A stretch of 64,000 nt of DNA from contig NZ_FTOB01000002.1 of the NCBI RefSeq assembly GCF_900156625.1, forward strand, positions 180,275-244,274, read 5' to 3'. The notes below the pieces were generated by a model. It ran no database searches. It was not told the DNA's origin and saw only the letters and a program-made list of their open reading frames with translations. A program made the translations under genes and the position numbers. The stretch comes from Zobellia uliginosa (GTDB lineage: Bacteria; Bacteroidota; Bacteroidia; Flavobacteriales; Flavobacteriaceae). This document shows positions 9,145 through 17,115 of the stretch, one piece after another. Position 1 is the first letter of the stretch; every line of letters begins with the position of its first letter.

Positions 9145-10293
9145 ATGAAAGCGAATTTTAAAGGTCAACATTACCGAACGGGAAAGCCTATCGACATTCG
9201 TGTTAATGGGGGAAGGATAGTGGAGGTGGAAGAGGGTCTCGCTAGTGAGGGCGAATTTTATTTGGCCCCGGGCTTGGTAGACCTTCAGGTCAACGGATTT
9301 AAGGGAATCGACTTTAATAGTGGCCTATTGACGGCCGATGAGGTTTGTGAACTCACCCGTTTTTTATGGGAAGCCGGGGTCACTACCTATCTTCCGACCT
9401 TGATCACCAATTCCGACGAAGGCATAGCCAAGGCCATAGAGGCCATTGTTGCCGCCTGTAAGGCCGACGAAAGGGTGAATGCCTCCATCGGGGGGATTCA
9501 TTTGGAAGGCCCTTTTCTATCGGCTGAGGACGGTCCACGGGGCGCACATCCTTTAAAACATATAAAAGCCCCGGATTGGGAGCTCTTCCGTTCTTGGCAA
9601 AAATTGGCCGAAGGCAGGATACAACTCATGACCATGGCCCCCGAATGGCCGGAAGCCGAAGGCTTTATCAAAAAATGTACGGCTTCGGGCGTATTGGTGT
9701 CCATCGGGCATACCGCCGCCAGTCCCTTACAAATCCAGACCGCCATAGGGGCGGGCGCAACCATGTCGACCCATTTGGGCAACGCTACCCATTTATCCTT
9801 GCCCAGACACGAAAACTACATTTGGGAACAGTTGGCGTCCGACAAGCTATGGGCCTCCATTATCGCCGATGGCTTTCATTTGCCAAAGGCCATGCTAGAG
9901 GTGTTCGTCAAGGTAAAGAAGGGGCGGTGCATTTTGGTGAGTGACTGTACAAAGTTTGCCGGCCTCGCTCCGGGATCCTACGATAGCCATATTGGGGGAC
10001 GTATAGAATTGAGCAAGGAAGGCCGATTGTTTATAAAGGAAGAACCAAAAATGTTGGCCGGTTCGGCCCAGTCCCTCGCTTGGTGCGTTGACCATTTGAC
10101 GAATTCGGGCATTCTTCCCCTGTCGGAAGCTCTGGATATGGCTTCCGTAAAGCCTATGGAGTTGTTAGGGGCGAACAAGGCCCTGGGATTGACCAAAGGG
10201 GCTAGCGCGGACTTCATCGTCTTTGAACGGCGCGCCGATACCATCGAAATTGTAAGGACGGTTAAGTCCGGCGCAACGGTTTACCAGCGCTAG
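9145..10293 (+). CDS. nagA: N-acetylglucosamine-6-phosphate deacetylase
   Basis: The amidohydrolase removes the acetyl group from GlcNAc-6-P, giving glucosamine-6-P for NagB. The 382-residue protein has the family's PGLVDLQVNGFKGIDF start, the metal-ligand Glu region HLEGPFLS, SIGHTAA, the STHLGNATH histidine motif and the catalytic-Asp region LVSDCTKFAG. It ends with the usual small beta-sandwich segment (GASADFIVFE). STHLGNATH replaces the commoner VTHLFNAM sequence, a Bacteroidota-type variation. The start codon is 4 bases after the symporter stop, so the two are translationally coupled. Cytoplasmic, no signal peptide. Confidence 0.93.
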   Translation: MKANFKGQHYRTGKPIDIRVNGGRIVEVEEGLASEGEFYLAPGLVDLQVNGFKGIDFNSGLLTADEVCELTRFLWEAGVTTYLPTLITNSDEGIAKAIEAIVAACKADERVNASIGGIHLEGPFLSAEDGPRGAHPLKHIKAPDWELFRSWQKLAEGRIQLMTMAPEWPEAEGFIKKCTASGVLVSIGHTAASPLQIQTAIGAGATMSTHLGNATHLSLPRHENYIWEQLASDKLWASIIADGFHLPKAMLEVFVKVKKGRCILVSDCTKFAGLAPGSYDSHIGGRIELSKEGRLFIKEEPKMLAGSAQSLAWCVDHLTNSGILPLSEALDMASVKPMELLGANKALGLTKGASADFIVFERRADTIEIVRTVKSGATVYQR

Positions 10294-10348
10294 GGCCACT
10301 TAAAACACAAAGTAGAATCAAAACACAGTACATAAAAATATTTAGTAT

Positions 10349-11941
10349 ATGAAGCTTTCCAATTCCTTTTTTATAGTTCTTGTCCTATCCGTTTTTTCAA
10401 TGCAGGCTAGGGAAGAAGTCACCATCATTCCACAACCTACGTCACTGGCATATGGCGAAGGCTCCTTTCTATTGAAGGCCAAGATTTCCATAATAAGCGA
10501 TGGGAACCTGGGGAATGAAGCCAGCTATTTGGCAAAAGTACTGGAGGCAGGCTTTGGGCAATCGCCCCGAATAAAAAGCAAGGGCAAGGGCATTGGACTT
10601 TTTCTAGAGGAAAGCCTGTTGTCGGAGCTGGGCAAGGAAGGCTATATCCTGTCGGTCGGAAAAAAGGGGATAACCATTAAAGCAGCTACCAATACGGGGG
10701 TGTTCTACGGCATCCAAAGTTTACGACAGATGCTTCCCCCAGATTTCGGCTATGTAGCACCCGTGGAAGGGGTTACTCTTCCGGTTTTGGAAATAAGCGA
10801 TAGCCCCAGGTTTCCTTGGAGGGCATTTATGTTGGATGAATCCAGGCATTTTAAGGGTAGTGAGACGGTCAAAAAGATGTTGGACCAAATGGCCCTCTTG
10901 AAGATGAATACCTTTCACTGGCATTTGACCGATGACCAAGGCTGGCGGATCGAGATAAAAAAATATCCGAAGCTCACGGAAATCGGTTCCAAAAGAAAGA
11001 ACACCCAGGTGAGCCGAAAGAGTGAGGAAAGAACAAAAGAACCCCATGAAGGTTTTTATACCCAAGAGGAGATCAAGGAAATCATCGCCTATGCCAAGGC
11101 CAGGCATATCACCATAGTGCCTGAAATAGAAATGCCGGGTCATGCCAAGGCGGCAATTGCGGCCTACCACTGGCTGGGGACCTTGGGAACCACGACGGAA
11201 GTTCCTGCCGTATTCGGAAAAATGGACGATTCCTTCAATATTGGGGACGAAAGGGTAGTGCGTTTTCTTAAGGATGTCCTCGATGAGGTAATGGCCCTTT
11301 TTCCAGGCTCCGTAGTGCATATTGGGGGAGACGAGGTGAACTATACGCCTTGGGAGACCCATCAAGATATCGTAAGTTTTATGAAGGAAAAGAACCTCAG
11401 TAGCCCTGCTGATTTACAGATTTACTTTACCAATGAAATATCGAACTATATTGACAACGCCGGAAAGCGAATGATGGGGTGGAATGAAATTATGGGCGAT
11501 GATATACATGGGGAACGCAAGCAGGAAACCGTTCAAACGGAGAAACTGGCAAAATCGGCCATCGTACACTTTTGGAAAGGCGATTTGCAATTGATCAATC
11601 GGGCGGTGCAAGAGGGCTATGACGTGGTGAATTCGAATCACTGGGATACCTACTTGGACTACACCTATAAAAGATTGCCCCTGTCAAAGTCCTACGCCTT
11701 TGATCCCATTCCTGAAGGCTTGGACCAAAAGTACCATGCGCGTATTTTAGGTTCGGGCACCCAAATGTGGAGTGAATGGATCCCTACGGTAGAAAGCATG
11801 GAAAAGCAAATTTTCCCGAGGCTGGCAGCCTATGCGGAGGTAGGGTGGACCCAAACCGACAATAAGGATTTTGAGAGGTTTCGGCGCGCCCTAGACGATT
11901 TAAAAATTACTTGGGCCAAATCAGGTATCAGTTTTCACTAG
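10349..11941 (+). CDS. GH20 beta-N-acetylhexosaminidase (classical two-domain form)
   Basis: A 530-residue secreted enzyme. A short signal peptide (cleavage near SMQA-R) is followed by a GH20b alpha/beta domain (about 22-150, with the YGIQSLRQML segment) and the catalytic barrel. Diagnostic motifs are FHWHLTDDQGWR, EIEMPGHAKAAI and VHIGGDEVN, in which D328 and E329 form the catalytic pair. It releases terminal beta-linked GlcNAc/GalNAc from oligosaccharides, probably in the periplasm. It is the last gene of the operon; a strong hairpin follows its stop codon by a few bases. The 55-base gap before it is the largest within the operon, so a weak internal promoter cannot be excluded. Confidence 0.95.
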   Translation: MKLSNSFFIVLVLSVFSMQAREEVTIIPQPTSLAYGEGSFLLKAKISIISDGNLGNEASYLAKVLEAGFGQSPRIKSKGKGIGLFLEESLLSELGKEGYILSVGKKGITIKAATNTGVFYGIQSLRQMLPPDFGYVAPVEGVTLPVLEISDSPRFPWRAFMLDESRHFKGSETVKKMLDQMALLKMNTFHWHLTDDQGWRIEIKKYPKLTEIGSKRKNTQVSRKSEERTKEPHEGFYTQEEIKEIIAYAKARHITIVPEIEMPGHAKAAIAAYHWLGTLGTTTEVPAVFGKMDDSFNIGDERVVRFLKDVLDEVMALFPGSVVHIGGDEVNYTPWETHQDIVSFMKEKNLSSPADLQIYFTNEISNYIDNAGKRMMGWNEIMGDDIHGERKQETVQTEKLAKSAIVHFWKGDLQLINRAVQEGYDVVNSNHWDTYLDYTYKRLPLSKSYAFDPIPEGLDQKYHARILGSGTQMWSEWIPTVESMEKQIFPRLAAYAEVGWTQTDNKDFERFRRALDDLKITWAKSGISFH

Positions 11942-11949
11942 GAACAAGA

Positions 11950-11980
11950 AAAATCCCCTGCCATGGAGGTAGGGGATTTT
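11950..11980. terminator. Bidirectional intrinsic terminator
   Basis: The arms AAAATCCCCT (11950-11959) and AGGGGATTTT (11971-11980) form a perfect 10-bp stem with an 11-base loop. T-rich DNA follows on the plus strand and A-rich DNA precedes it. It lies between the end of the GH20 gene and the convergent serine hydrolase gene and can serve both. Confidence 0.9.
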
Positions 11981-12009
11981 TATTTTTTTAAACGCGTGTT
12001 GCGCCTTGA

Positions 12010-13074
12010 TCAGTTCAATAAAAATTCTAGGAATTCATTGTCCTCAAAGGTATCTTCTTCGAGTGTGGTCTGCCGGATGATAACCGTTTTAAGCGAGGGT
12101 ATCAAATACATCCTGTTTTTTCCTGCTCCCAAACCGCCAATGATCTCGGTATACCCATGGTAGTACATGATTCCGCCCGATGAACCATCGGGAGCGGCAT
12201 CGAGGGGATTGAGTCCATAACCGTTTACATTGTTCAACCAGCAAAAATTACCGTGTCCCGGGTTGGGTCCCGTGGCAACGAACATATCTTCCAACAGCGA
12301 CGTTTCGATGATTTGCGTGCCGTTATAGTTGCCCTTGTCGATCATAAACTGTCCGAACTTCACCCAGTTTCTCGGGGTTAGGTAGCAACCATTGGGAATG
12401 TTGGGATTTCCGGCCTCGTCATGGGTCCAACTCTCATACTCCAATCCGATTTTATCGAAAATTTCAGATTCAAGGTATTCCAATGGGGTTTTGGTAATGC
12501 CCTTCTCCTGTAATTTTCGCTCTAAAAGAACCCCGAATATATAATAGTTGCTCGGTCCGTAAGAGAATTTTTCGCCGGGGGTGCTTACCATATTCAATTC
12601 GTCAATGGCATATTGATATCTATCGCTCTCATCGGATATCGTCATAAAATTTTGGGAAAGTCCGGAAGACAGGGTCAAAAGATGCTTTATCTTGATTTCA
12701 TTTTTTCCCGGGTGCAGACCGGTGTCTTGCCATTCGGTGATGGTGTTCGAAACGTACTCCTCGTAATCGATAAGGCCCTGTTGTTTGGCCAATGCGGCAA
12801 CAGCCGACCAATAAAGCTTGGTCGCACTGTAAATATGGGGCGCGGTATCTTGGTCGGCACCATTGTGGTAATCTTCAAAAATAAGGGAGCCGTCCGTCAT
12901 GACCAAAACGGCGCTTCCCCCTTTTTCTTTAGAGTAGTTGGCCGCATCCGATAGTTGTTCGGTGGTAAAGGGGTCTTCGGCCTCCGGAACCACTTCGTTA
13001 GCGTTGTCATCGCTGTTGGAACAGCCGATCGGAAACAAGGATATCATCGAAAGTATAAAAAAGTGCTTCTTCAT
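12010..13074 (-). CDS. Serine hydrolase of the beta-lactamase/esterase family (lipoprotein)
   Basis: This 354-residue protein has a lipoprotein signal peptide (FPIGCSNSDD, Cys18) and a class-C beta-lactamase/penicillin-binding-like fold. The nucleophile motif is S83-x-x-K86 (IYSATK). The second motif is in FSYGPSNYYIFG, where class-C enzymes have YxN, and the third conserved loop is near GGLGAGKNR. Relatives include esterases, D-aminopeptidases and 6-aminohexanoate-dimer hydrolases. The lipid anchor indicates action in the periplasm or at the surface. It is monocistronic and convergent with the GlcNAc operon, with no contextual clue to its substrate. Confidence 0.85.
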   Translation of the reverse strand: MKKHFFILSMISLFPIGCSNSDDNANEVVPEAEDPFTTEQLSDAANYSKEKGGSAVLVMTDGSLIFEDYHNGADQDTAPHIYSATKLYWSAVAALAKQQGLIDYEEYVSNTITEWQDTGLHPGKNEIKIKHLLTLSSGLSQNFMTISDESDRYQYAIDELNMVSTPGEKFSYGPSNYYIFGVLLERKLQEKGITKTPLEYLESEIFDKIGLEYESWTHDEAGNPNIPNGCYLTPRNWVKFGQFMIDKGNYNGTQIIETSLLEDMFVATGPNPGHGNFCWLNNVNGYGLNPLDAAPDGSSGGIMYYHGYTEIIGGLGAGKNRMYLIPSLKTVIIRQTTLEEDTFEDNEFLEFLLN

Positions 13075-13216
13075 GTTATATCGGTTTGTGGGTTGGACTT
13101 AAAAAAACGAATTTGGTTTGATCTAGTGGACTATAAGGTGTTTTTCTTTAAGGGGTTAGCTTCCGTTAGGAAGTAAAACGATCTTATCGGCATCCTTATT
13201 TTATACATGTTTTTTT

Positions 13217-13281
13217 CTTTTAAAGGTGAGGGGTGGGGCGGCCCCTTTAAAGCACTACAGAGAACCTGCCGAGGTTGGGCA
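13217..13281. repeat. Partial copy of the dispersed GC-rich repeat
   Basis: The stretch GGCGGCCCCTTTAAAGC followed by GAGAACCTGCCGAGG aligns with the central part of the longer copies at 14028, 14950 and 16917 (CAGCCCCTTTAAAACC, then GAGCCTGTCGAAG). It lies in the ~296-base gap between the serine hydrolase and the collagen-like gene. The rest of that gap shows nothing else recognisable. Confidence 0.6.
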
Positions 13282-13370
13282 TATATCCTGATTTTTTGTA
13301 TCTCAAACATACGGGACTCTAACGAAGGGGGAGAGGCTTAGTTTTGCAGGGATACGATAAAATTTCAATT

Positions 13371-13973
13371 ATGGGAACAAAGGGTGTATTGTACGGCTTA
13401 CTTCTGGTCTTATTGCTTATCTCTTGCTCAAAAGACGGTAATGATGGGGCCATGGGCCCAATGGGACCCCAAGGGGAAACAGGGCGTGCGGGTATCGATG
13501 GTCGGGATGGTGAAGACGGGGTCGACGGACAGGATGGAGAGCAGGGGGAAACCGGTACGGCAAATGTCATTTCTTCCGAATGGTTTACCCTCGATTTTGG
13601 GGAAACCCCAATAAATGCAATTAATGCATCCGATAATATGAATGTGCCCGACTTAGACCAAGAAATTAGGGATAACGGTTTGGTGACCGTATTTGCCCGA
13701 AAAAGTAATGGTGGCGATTACCTGTACTTTCAATTGCCCTATCATCGGTATAATCCTGATTTTCAATATTATTCCATCAAATTGTTTTCTGCTGTAGATG
13801 TATTGAACATTAGTGTTTCAAGTGTGGATGGTAGCGATATCTATACTCCCTACCTCACGGAATTCAGGTATATCATAGTACCCAGTGGTATAGCCGCCAA
13901 GGGGCAAGCATCGGTAGACTACGCGAAGATGGGCTACGAGGACCTGTGTAGGCACTTAAACCTCGACAAGTAA
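13371..13973 (+). CDS. Lipoprotein with a collagen-like Gly-X-Y segment
   Basis: The start at 13371 gives a compact lipoprotein signal (MGTKGVLYGLL then LISCSKDG); an in-frame upstream ATG at 13344 would add nine unlikely residues. After the lipidated Cys come about 14 Gly-X-Y triplets (GPMGPQGETG, GRDGEDGVDG and so on). A ~130-residue C-terminal domain follows, rich in aromatic beta-strands. Such collagen-like lipoproteins are common in Flavobacteria, are exposed at the surface, and usually have no known function. The C-terminal domain was not recognised. Free-standing, in a region with dispersed repeats. Confidence 0.8.
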   Translation: MGTKGVLYGLLLVLLLISCSKDGNDGAMGPMGPQGETGRAGIDGRDGEDGVDGQDGEQGETGTANVISSEWFTLDFGETPINAINASDNMNVPDLDQEIRDNGLVTVFARKSNGGDYLYFQLPYHRYNPDFQYYSIKLFSAVDVLNISVSSVDGSDIYTPYLTEFRYIIVPSGIAAKGQASVDYAKMGYEDLCRHLNLDK

Positions 13974-14027
13974 AAGCCCTCCATAGGAATAGGTGTTGTA
14001 TTGCAGTTGTGGGGACTTTCGCCCTCC

Positions 14028-14132
14028 AAGAAACATCCCCCGCCCTGTGCCCCCACCTTCGAAGCAGTGCACTGAGCCTGCCGAAGTGGGGGATTTTAGC
14101 ACGAGCGTGACGCTTGCGCTAGCGGGGGTGTT
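14028..14132. repeat. Dispersed GC-rich repeat, full-length copy
   Basis: The unit begins with CATCCCCCGCCCTGTG, contains CTGAGCCTGCCGAAGTGGGGG and ends with GCACGAGCGTGACGCTTGCGCTAGCGGGGG. The outer CCCCCGC and GCGGGGG segments are inverted, and GCGTGACGCTTGCGC forms an inner palindrome-like stem. Related copies occur at 14950, 16917, 35091, 36367 and 37927. Confidence 0.85.
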
Positions 14133-14190
14133 TAAATGTTTCGTGTTCGATTGCCCTACAATAAGCTTCCTTGGAATTTGTAGTACCGTT

Positions 14191-14766
14191 TTACAGGGTA
14201 ATGCTAGCTCCCATAACTTTTAAGAATTCGCGGATAAAGCCGGGGTGTCCGGGCCATGCAGGGGAAGTAACCAGGTTACCGTCTACAAATACCCCATCTG
14301 CGGGAATATCCTGAAATTCGCCACCGGCCAAGGTCACTTCGGGCCCAACGGCAGGATAGGCGGTAAGTTTTCTACCCTTTACCACATTGGCGGCCGTTAA
14401 TATCTGAATACCGTGGCAAATGGCCGCTACGGGCTTGTTGGTCTCAAAAAAATGGGTGGTGATCTCTAGCAGTCTTTGGTTCAGCCTTAAATATTCGGGG
14501 GCCCTTCCGCCGGCAATCACCAAGCCGTCGTAATCTTCAACGACTACATCGTCAAAACTATAGTTCAGGGCAAAATTATGGCCCGGTTTTTCGGTATAGG
14601 TCTGGTCGCCCTCAAAATCGTGGATGGCGGTCTTAACGGTATCGCCCTTTTTTTTGTCGGGGCAAACCGCGTGCACTTCATAGCCTACCATTTGCAGCAT
14701 TTGAAAGGGTACCATGGTTTCATAGTCTTCAGTAAAATCTCCGGTTAGGAACAGTACTTTTTTCAT
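14191..14766 (-). CDS. DJ-1/PfpI family protein (Hsp31/YhbO-like)
   Basis: A 191-residue cytoplasmic protein of the DJ-1/PfpI superfamily. The nucleophile elbow is VAAICHGIQ with Cys117 followed by His118, and the [14 protein letters not shown] strand-loop carries the oxyanion segment. Members act as deglycases, glyoxalases, proteases or chaperones in carbonyl and oxidative stress, and the exact reaction cannot be told from the sequence. The length fits the family and the start is unambiguous ([11 protein letters not shown]). It is monocistronic, flanked on both sides by copies of the dispersed GC-rich repeat. Confidence 0.9.
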   Translation of the reverse strand: MKKVLFLTGDFTEDYETMVPFQMLQMVGYEVHAVCPDKKKGDTVKTAIHDFEGDQTYTEKPGHNFALNYSFDDVVVEDYDGLVIAGGRAPEYLRLNQRLLEITTHFFETNKPVAAICHGIQILTAANVVKGRKLTAYPAVGPEVTLAGGEFQDIPADGVFVDGNLVTSPAWPGHPGFIREFLKVMGASITL

Positions 14767-14949
14767 CGTTCTATTTTTTGTTTATGCTTTGTTAAAAGTG
14801 GATACGGACACAGACCTAAGATGAGGAGGGAGGTCTGGTCGTAGCAACTAAATTAGGCAATACGCAGCTAAAAATAGAAGGGCAACTATTAAAAAAAAGT
14901 GAAGGTTTAGTTATGTATCGATTGGGTGGTTGGGGCGTGTTGCAATTTA

Positions 14950-15046
14950 CATCCCCCGCCCTGTGGGCAGCCCCTTTAAAACCTTGTACTGAGCCTGTCG
15001 AAGTAGGGGGTGGCACGAGCGTGACGTTTGTGTTGGTGGGGGACAA
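14950..15046. repeat. Dispersed GC-rich repeat, left of the TcmP cassette
   Basis: The copy starts CATCCCCCGCCCTGTGGGC, continues with AGCCCCTTTAAAACC and GAGCCTGTCGAAGTAGGGGG, and ends with GCACGAGCGTGACG. It is nearly identical to the copy at 16917-17010, and the two enclose the three-Cys/TcmP gene pair as direct repeats. Confidence 0.88.
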
Positions 15047-15118
15047 GGCAAAATAAAAATTAACTTTGGTGAATTGAAATGTGGTCTTTCTTAGGATACA
15101 TTATTGCCAATAGTGATT

Positions 15119-15844
15119 TTACACACTTTGTTGTAATTCCAATTCAGGGATTTCGTCATAAGTTCGTCCGTTAAGTACTCGACCATTTTTCTTTTTATTT
15201 TTTCCGCCCCATTGTTTGAAGAAAAACGCAACATCTGCTTCTTCACATTGTTCTTGAATGTCAATAACCCAATCAGAATCCATTGGTCTTGGCGTATGTC
15301 CACTTTCTCCACCAACAATAACCCAATCAATTTTATCTAAATTAAGGTTTGGTAAAGGTCCGATTAAAGGTTCAAGAGATAAAAATTTCACTCTCGCATT
15401 TGTTTTTCTTAAAAAATCAATTCTATTTTCAACTTTCTGTTCTTCGACCGAAACACCCATCCAAATATTATGTGACCATTTTAATTCCTTGTGAACTTCC
15501 AGAAGTCTTTCCGCTCGTTTTGTCAAAACTTGAAAAACATGCCTTGGATTTTCATTCATTACATTAAAAACCTTCTTGATAAACTCTAAAGGAATGTCTT
15601 CATGAAATAAATCACTCATTGAATTCACAAAAACTATTTTGGCTTTTTTCCAAGTATATGGAACTTTCAATTCTTTTTCGTGAGTTCTGACTTTAAAATT
15701 GTCCTTGTATTTATCAACCCCCATTGCTTTTAAGCGTTTAGACATAATTTCTGCATAGCAAAATTTGCATCCTTGCGATACTTTGGAACAGCCTGTTGTA
15801 GGATTCCAAGTCATTTCTGTCCATTCTATGCTTGATTGTGCCAT
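15119..15844 (-). CDS. Phage Gp37/Gp68-like (DUF5131) three-Cys-motif protein
   Basis: This 241-residue protein matches the phage Gp37/Gp68 (DUF5131) family: it starts SSIEWTEMTWNPTTGC and has the SLEPLIGPL, VIVGGESGH and FFFKQWGG segments. The three cysteines C19, C26 and C29 (CX6CX2C) give the family its name and probably hold a metal or an iron-sulfur cluster, since the fold resembles radical-SAM proteins. No enzymatic reaction is established. The upstream tcmP gene ends one base before this ATG, so the two are translationally coupled. AT-rich composition differs visibly from the PUL genes, which suggests acquisition. Confidence 0.88.
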   Translation of the reverse strand: MAQSSIEWTEMTWNPTTGCSKVSQGCKFCYAEIMSKRLKAMGVDKYKDNFKVRTHEKELKVPYTWKKAKIVFVNSMSDLFHEDIPLEFIKKVFNVMNENPRHVFQVLTKRAERLLEVHKELKWSHNIWMGVSVEEQKVENRIDFLRKTNARVKFLSLEPLIGPLPNLNLDKIDWVIVGGESGHTPRPMDSDWVIDIQEQCEEADVAFFFKQWGGKNKKKNGRVLNGRTYDEIPELELQQSV

Positions 15845-16702
15845 TTAATTTGAGGTGTTATATTTTTCTATTATGTCGTTTGCAATCTTTCGAGCGGTTT
15901 TATTATTTGAAACCATATAAAAATGAAACATTATTGAGTTAGATTTATTTTTGAGAATATATGGATTTGTTACGAATGTAAATAATTCTTTAAGTCTTTT
16001 CTGATATAATTCAGCTGACCTTTCTATTGCTTTTTCTTCTTTGTTTGTAACAACTTCATCTCCAAATAAAGTAGGCACAATTGTTTGTGAGTAAAAATAA
16101 TCTAGGATTTCTTTTTTGGGCATTCCGAGAAAAGTCTCCAATCTCATTATCCACGCATCAGAAATTCGACCATCTTTTTTCAATAATCTATTAACACCCA
16201 TTCCAGTTGGAACTAATATCCAAGCATCAACTTTTAATTCTTGTAGAGCAATTAAAGATTTCCAATTCACTTGCATTCCACACGGGTCGATATAAGCTAA
16301 AACTCTATACTTTTTTCCTTTTTGAGTTTTAAGAAATTCTGACATAGATTGTATTTTCTCGTTACAATCAGTATTAACTACATTTATTGTTTTGTGGTTG
16401 TAGTTTTGCACCACTTTTTCTATTAATTCATCTGCTTTTTCGATTTCCTTTTCAACAAAATAGTATCTATCAAAAGGTCTTGGCTCATCAATATCTAAAA
16501 TTCGTTTCGTTGCACCAATTATTATTTTTTGATTTTCATCATTCCCTTTTTTTATAAATCCACTACCTGCAAATCCATCAAAGTAGAGTAGTTTCCAACC
16601 AAATCTATCTGCAAATTTGTCCATTATTGTCAGATACGCTTTCGCATATTCAACAAGTATTTCTATTTTGGCTTCAGTCCAATCTCCTCCGAATTTATTC
16701 AT
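15845..16702 (-). CDS. tcmP: Three-Cys-motif partner protein TcmP
   Basis: TcmP is the fixed partner of the Gp37/Gp68-like three-Cys protein. The 285-residue protein has the family's N-terminus (GGDWTEAKIEILVEYAKAYL). It also has two motifs like those of Rossmann methyltransferases: YFDGFAGSG (glycine-rich loop) and AYIDPCGM (DPPY-like position). A nucleic-acid-modifying role is inferred from those motifs; nothing is proven for the family as far as I know. It abuts its partner gene directly. A 130-base AT-rich block that is also found 5' of two other accessory genes lies just upstream. Confidence 0.88.
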   Translation of the reverse strand: MNKFGGDWTEAKIEILVEYAKAYLTIMDKFADRFGWKLLYFDGFAGSGFIKKGNDENQKIIIGATKRILDIDEPRPFDRYYFVEKEIEKADELIEKVVQNYNHKTINVVNTDCNEKIQSMSEFLKTQKGKKYRVLAYIDPCGMQVNWKSLIALQELKVDAWILVPTGMGVNRLLKKDGRISDAWIMRLETFLGMPKKEILDYFYSQTIVPTLFGDEVVTNKEEKAIERSAELYQKRLKELFTFVTNPYILKNKSNSIMFHFYMVSNNKTARKIANDIIEKYNTSN

Positions 16703-16724
16703 TTAGTTAGCGGTTAGTTTTGCA

Positions 16725-16870
16725 TTAACGACAACAATCATATATGTGTGTAATATACATATATGCCTCTATATTTAGTTGTGAAACAAGTTCTTAGCGG
16801 TTTGAATTCAAGCTAATATAAAAATTCTTACAATCCCGTTCTTACAGAAAAGCGTAATCCAATAAGATAA
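16725..16870. repeat. AT-rich 5' block, copy A
   Basis: This block begins near ACGACAACAATCATATA, contains CTAATATAAAAATTCTTACAA and ends near AAAAGCGTAATCCAAT. Recognisably related blocks lie at 39490-39640 and 44272-44410, each just 5' of a minus-strand accessory gene. Role unknown; a promoter region or a recombination-site half are both possible. Confidence 0.55.
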
Positions 16871-16916
16871 ATTGGTTTTGTGTTGGGGAGAGGGGCGATT
16901 TTCGTTCTCTAAAGGA

Positions 16917-17010
16917 ACACCCCGCCCTGTGGGGAGCCCCTTTAAAACCTTGTGCTGAGCCTGTCGAAGTGGGGGTGACACGAGCGTGACGCTCGCGCCA
17001 GCAGGGGGTA
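16917..17010. repeat. Dispersed GC-rich repeat, right of the TcmP cassette
   Basis: The copy has CACCCCGCCCTGTGGGGAGC, CCCCTTTAAAACC, GAGCCTGTCGAAGTGGGGG and CACGAGCGTGACGCTCGCGC in the same order and orientation as the copy at 14950. The rest of the 413-base gap to the next gene holds only the AT-rich block and A/T-rich leader sequence. Confidence 0.88.
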
Positions 17011-17115
17011 TGTACTCCCCAAGAAAATTAAAGTAAAACCATATGTCTTAATCTTTAATTCATCAGAACAACTCCCGTTTATGGCGTTTTGTTAGTTTTA
17101 ATAAAAAATAACATT

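Noticed and set aside
13441-13556. Tandem DNA repeat at the Gly-X-Y segment
   Set aside because: The periodicity comes from collagen-like triplets in the coding sequence, so it is explained by the lipoprotein gene.
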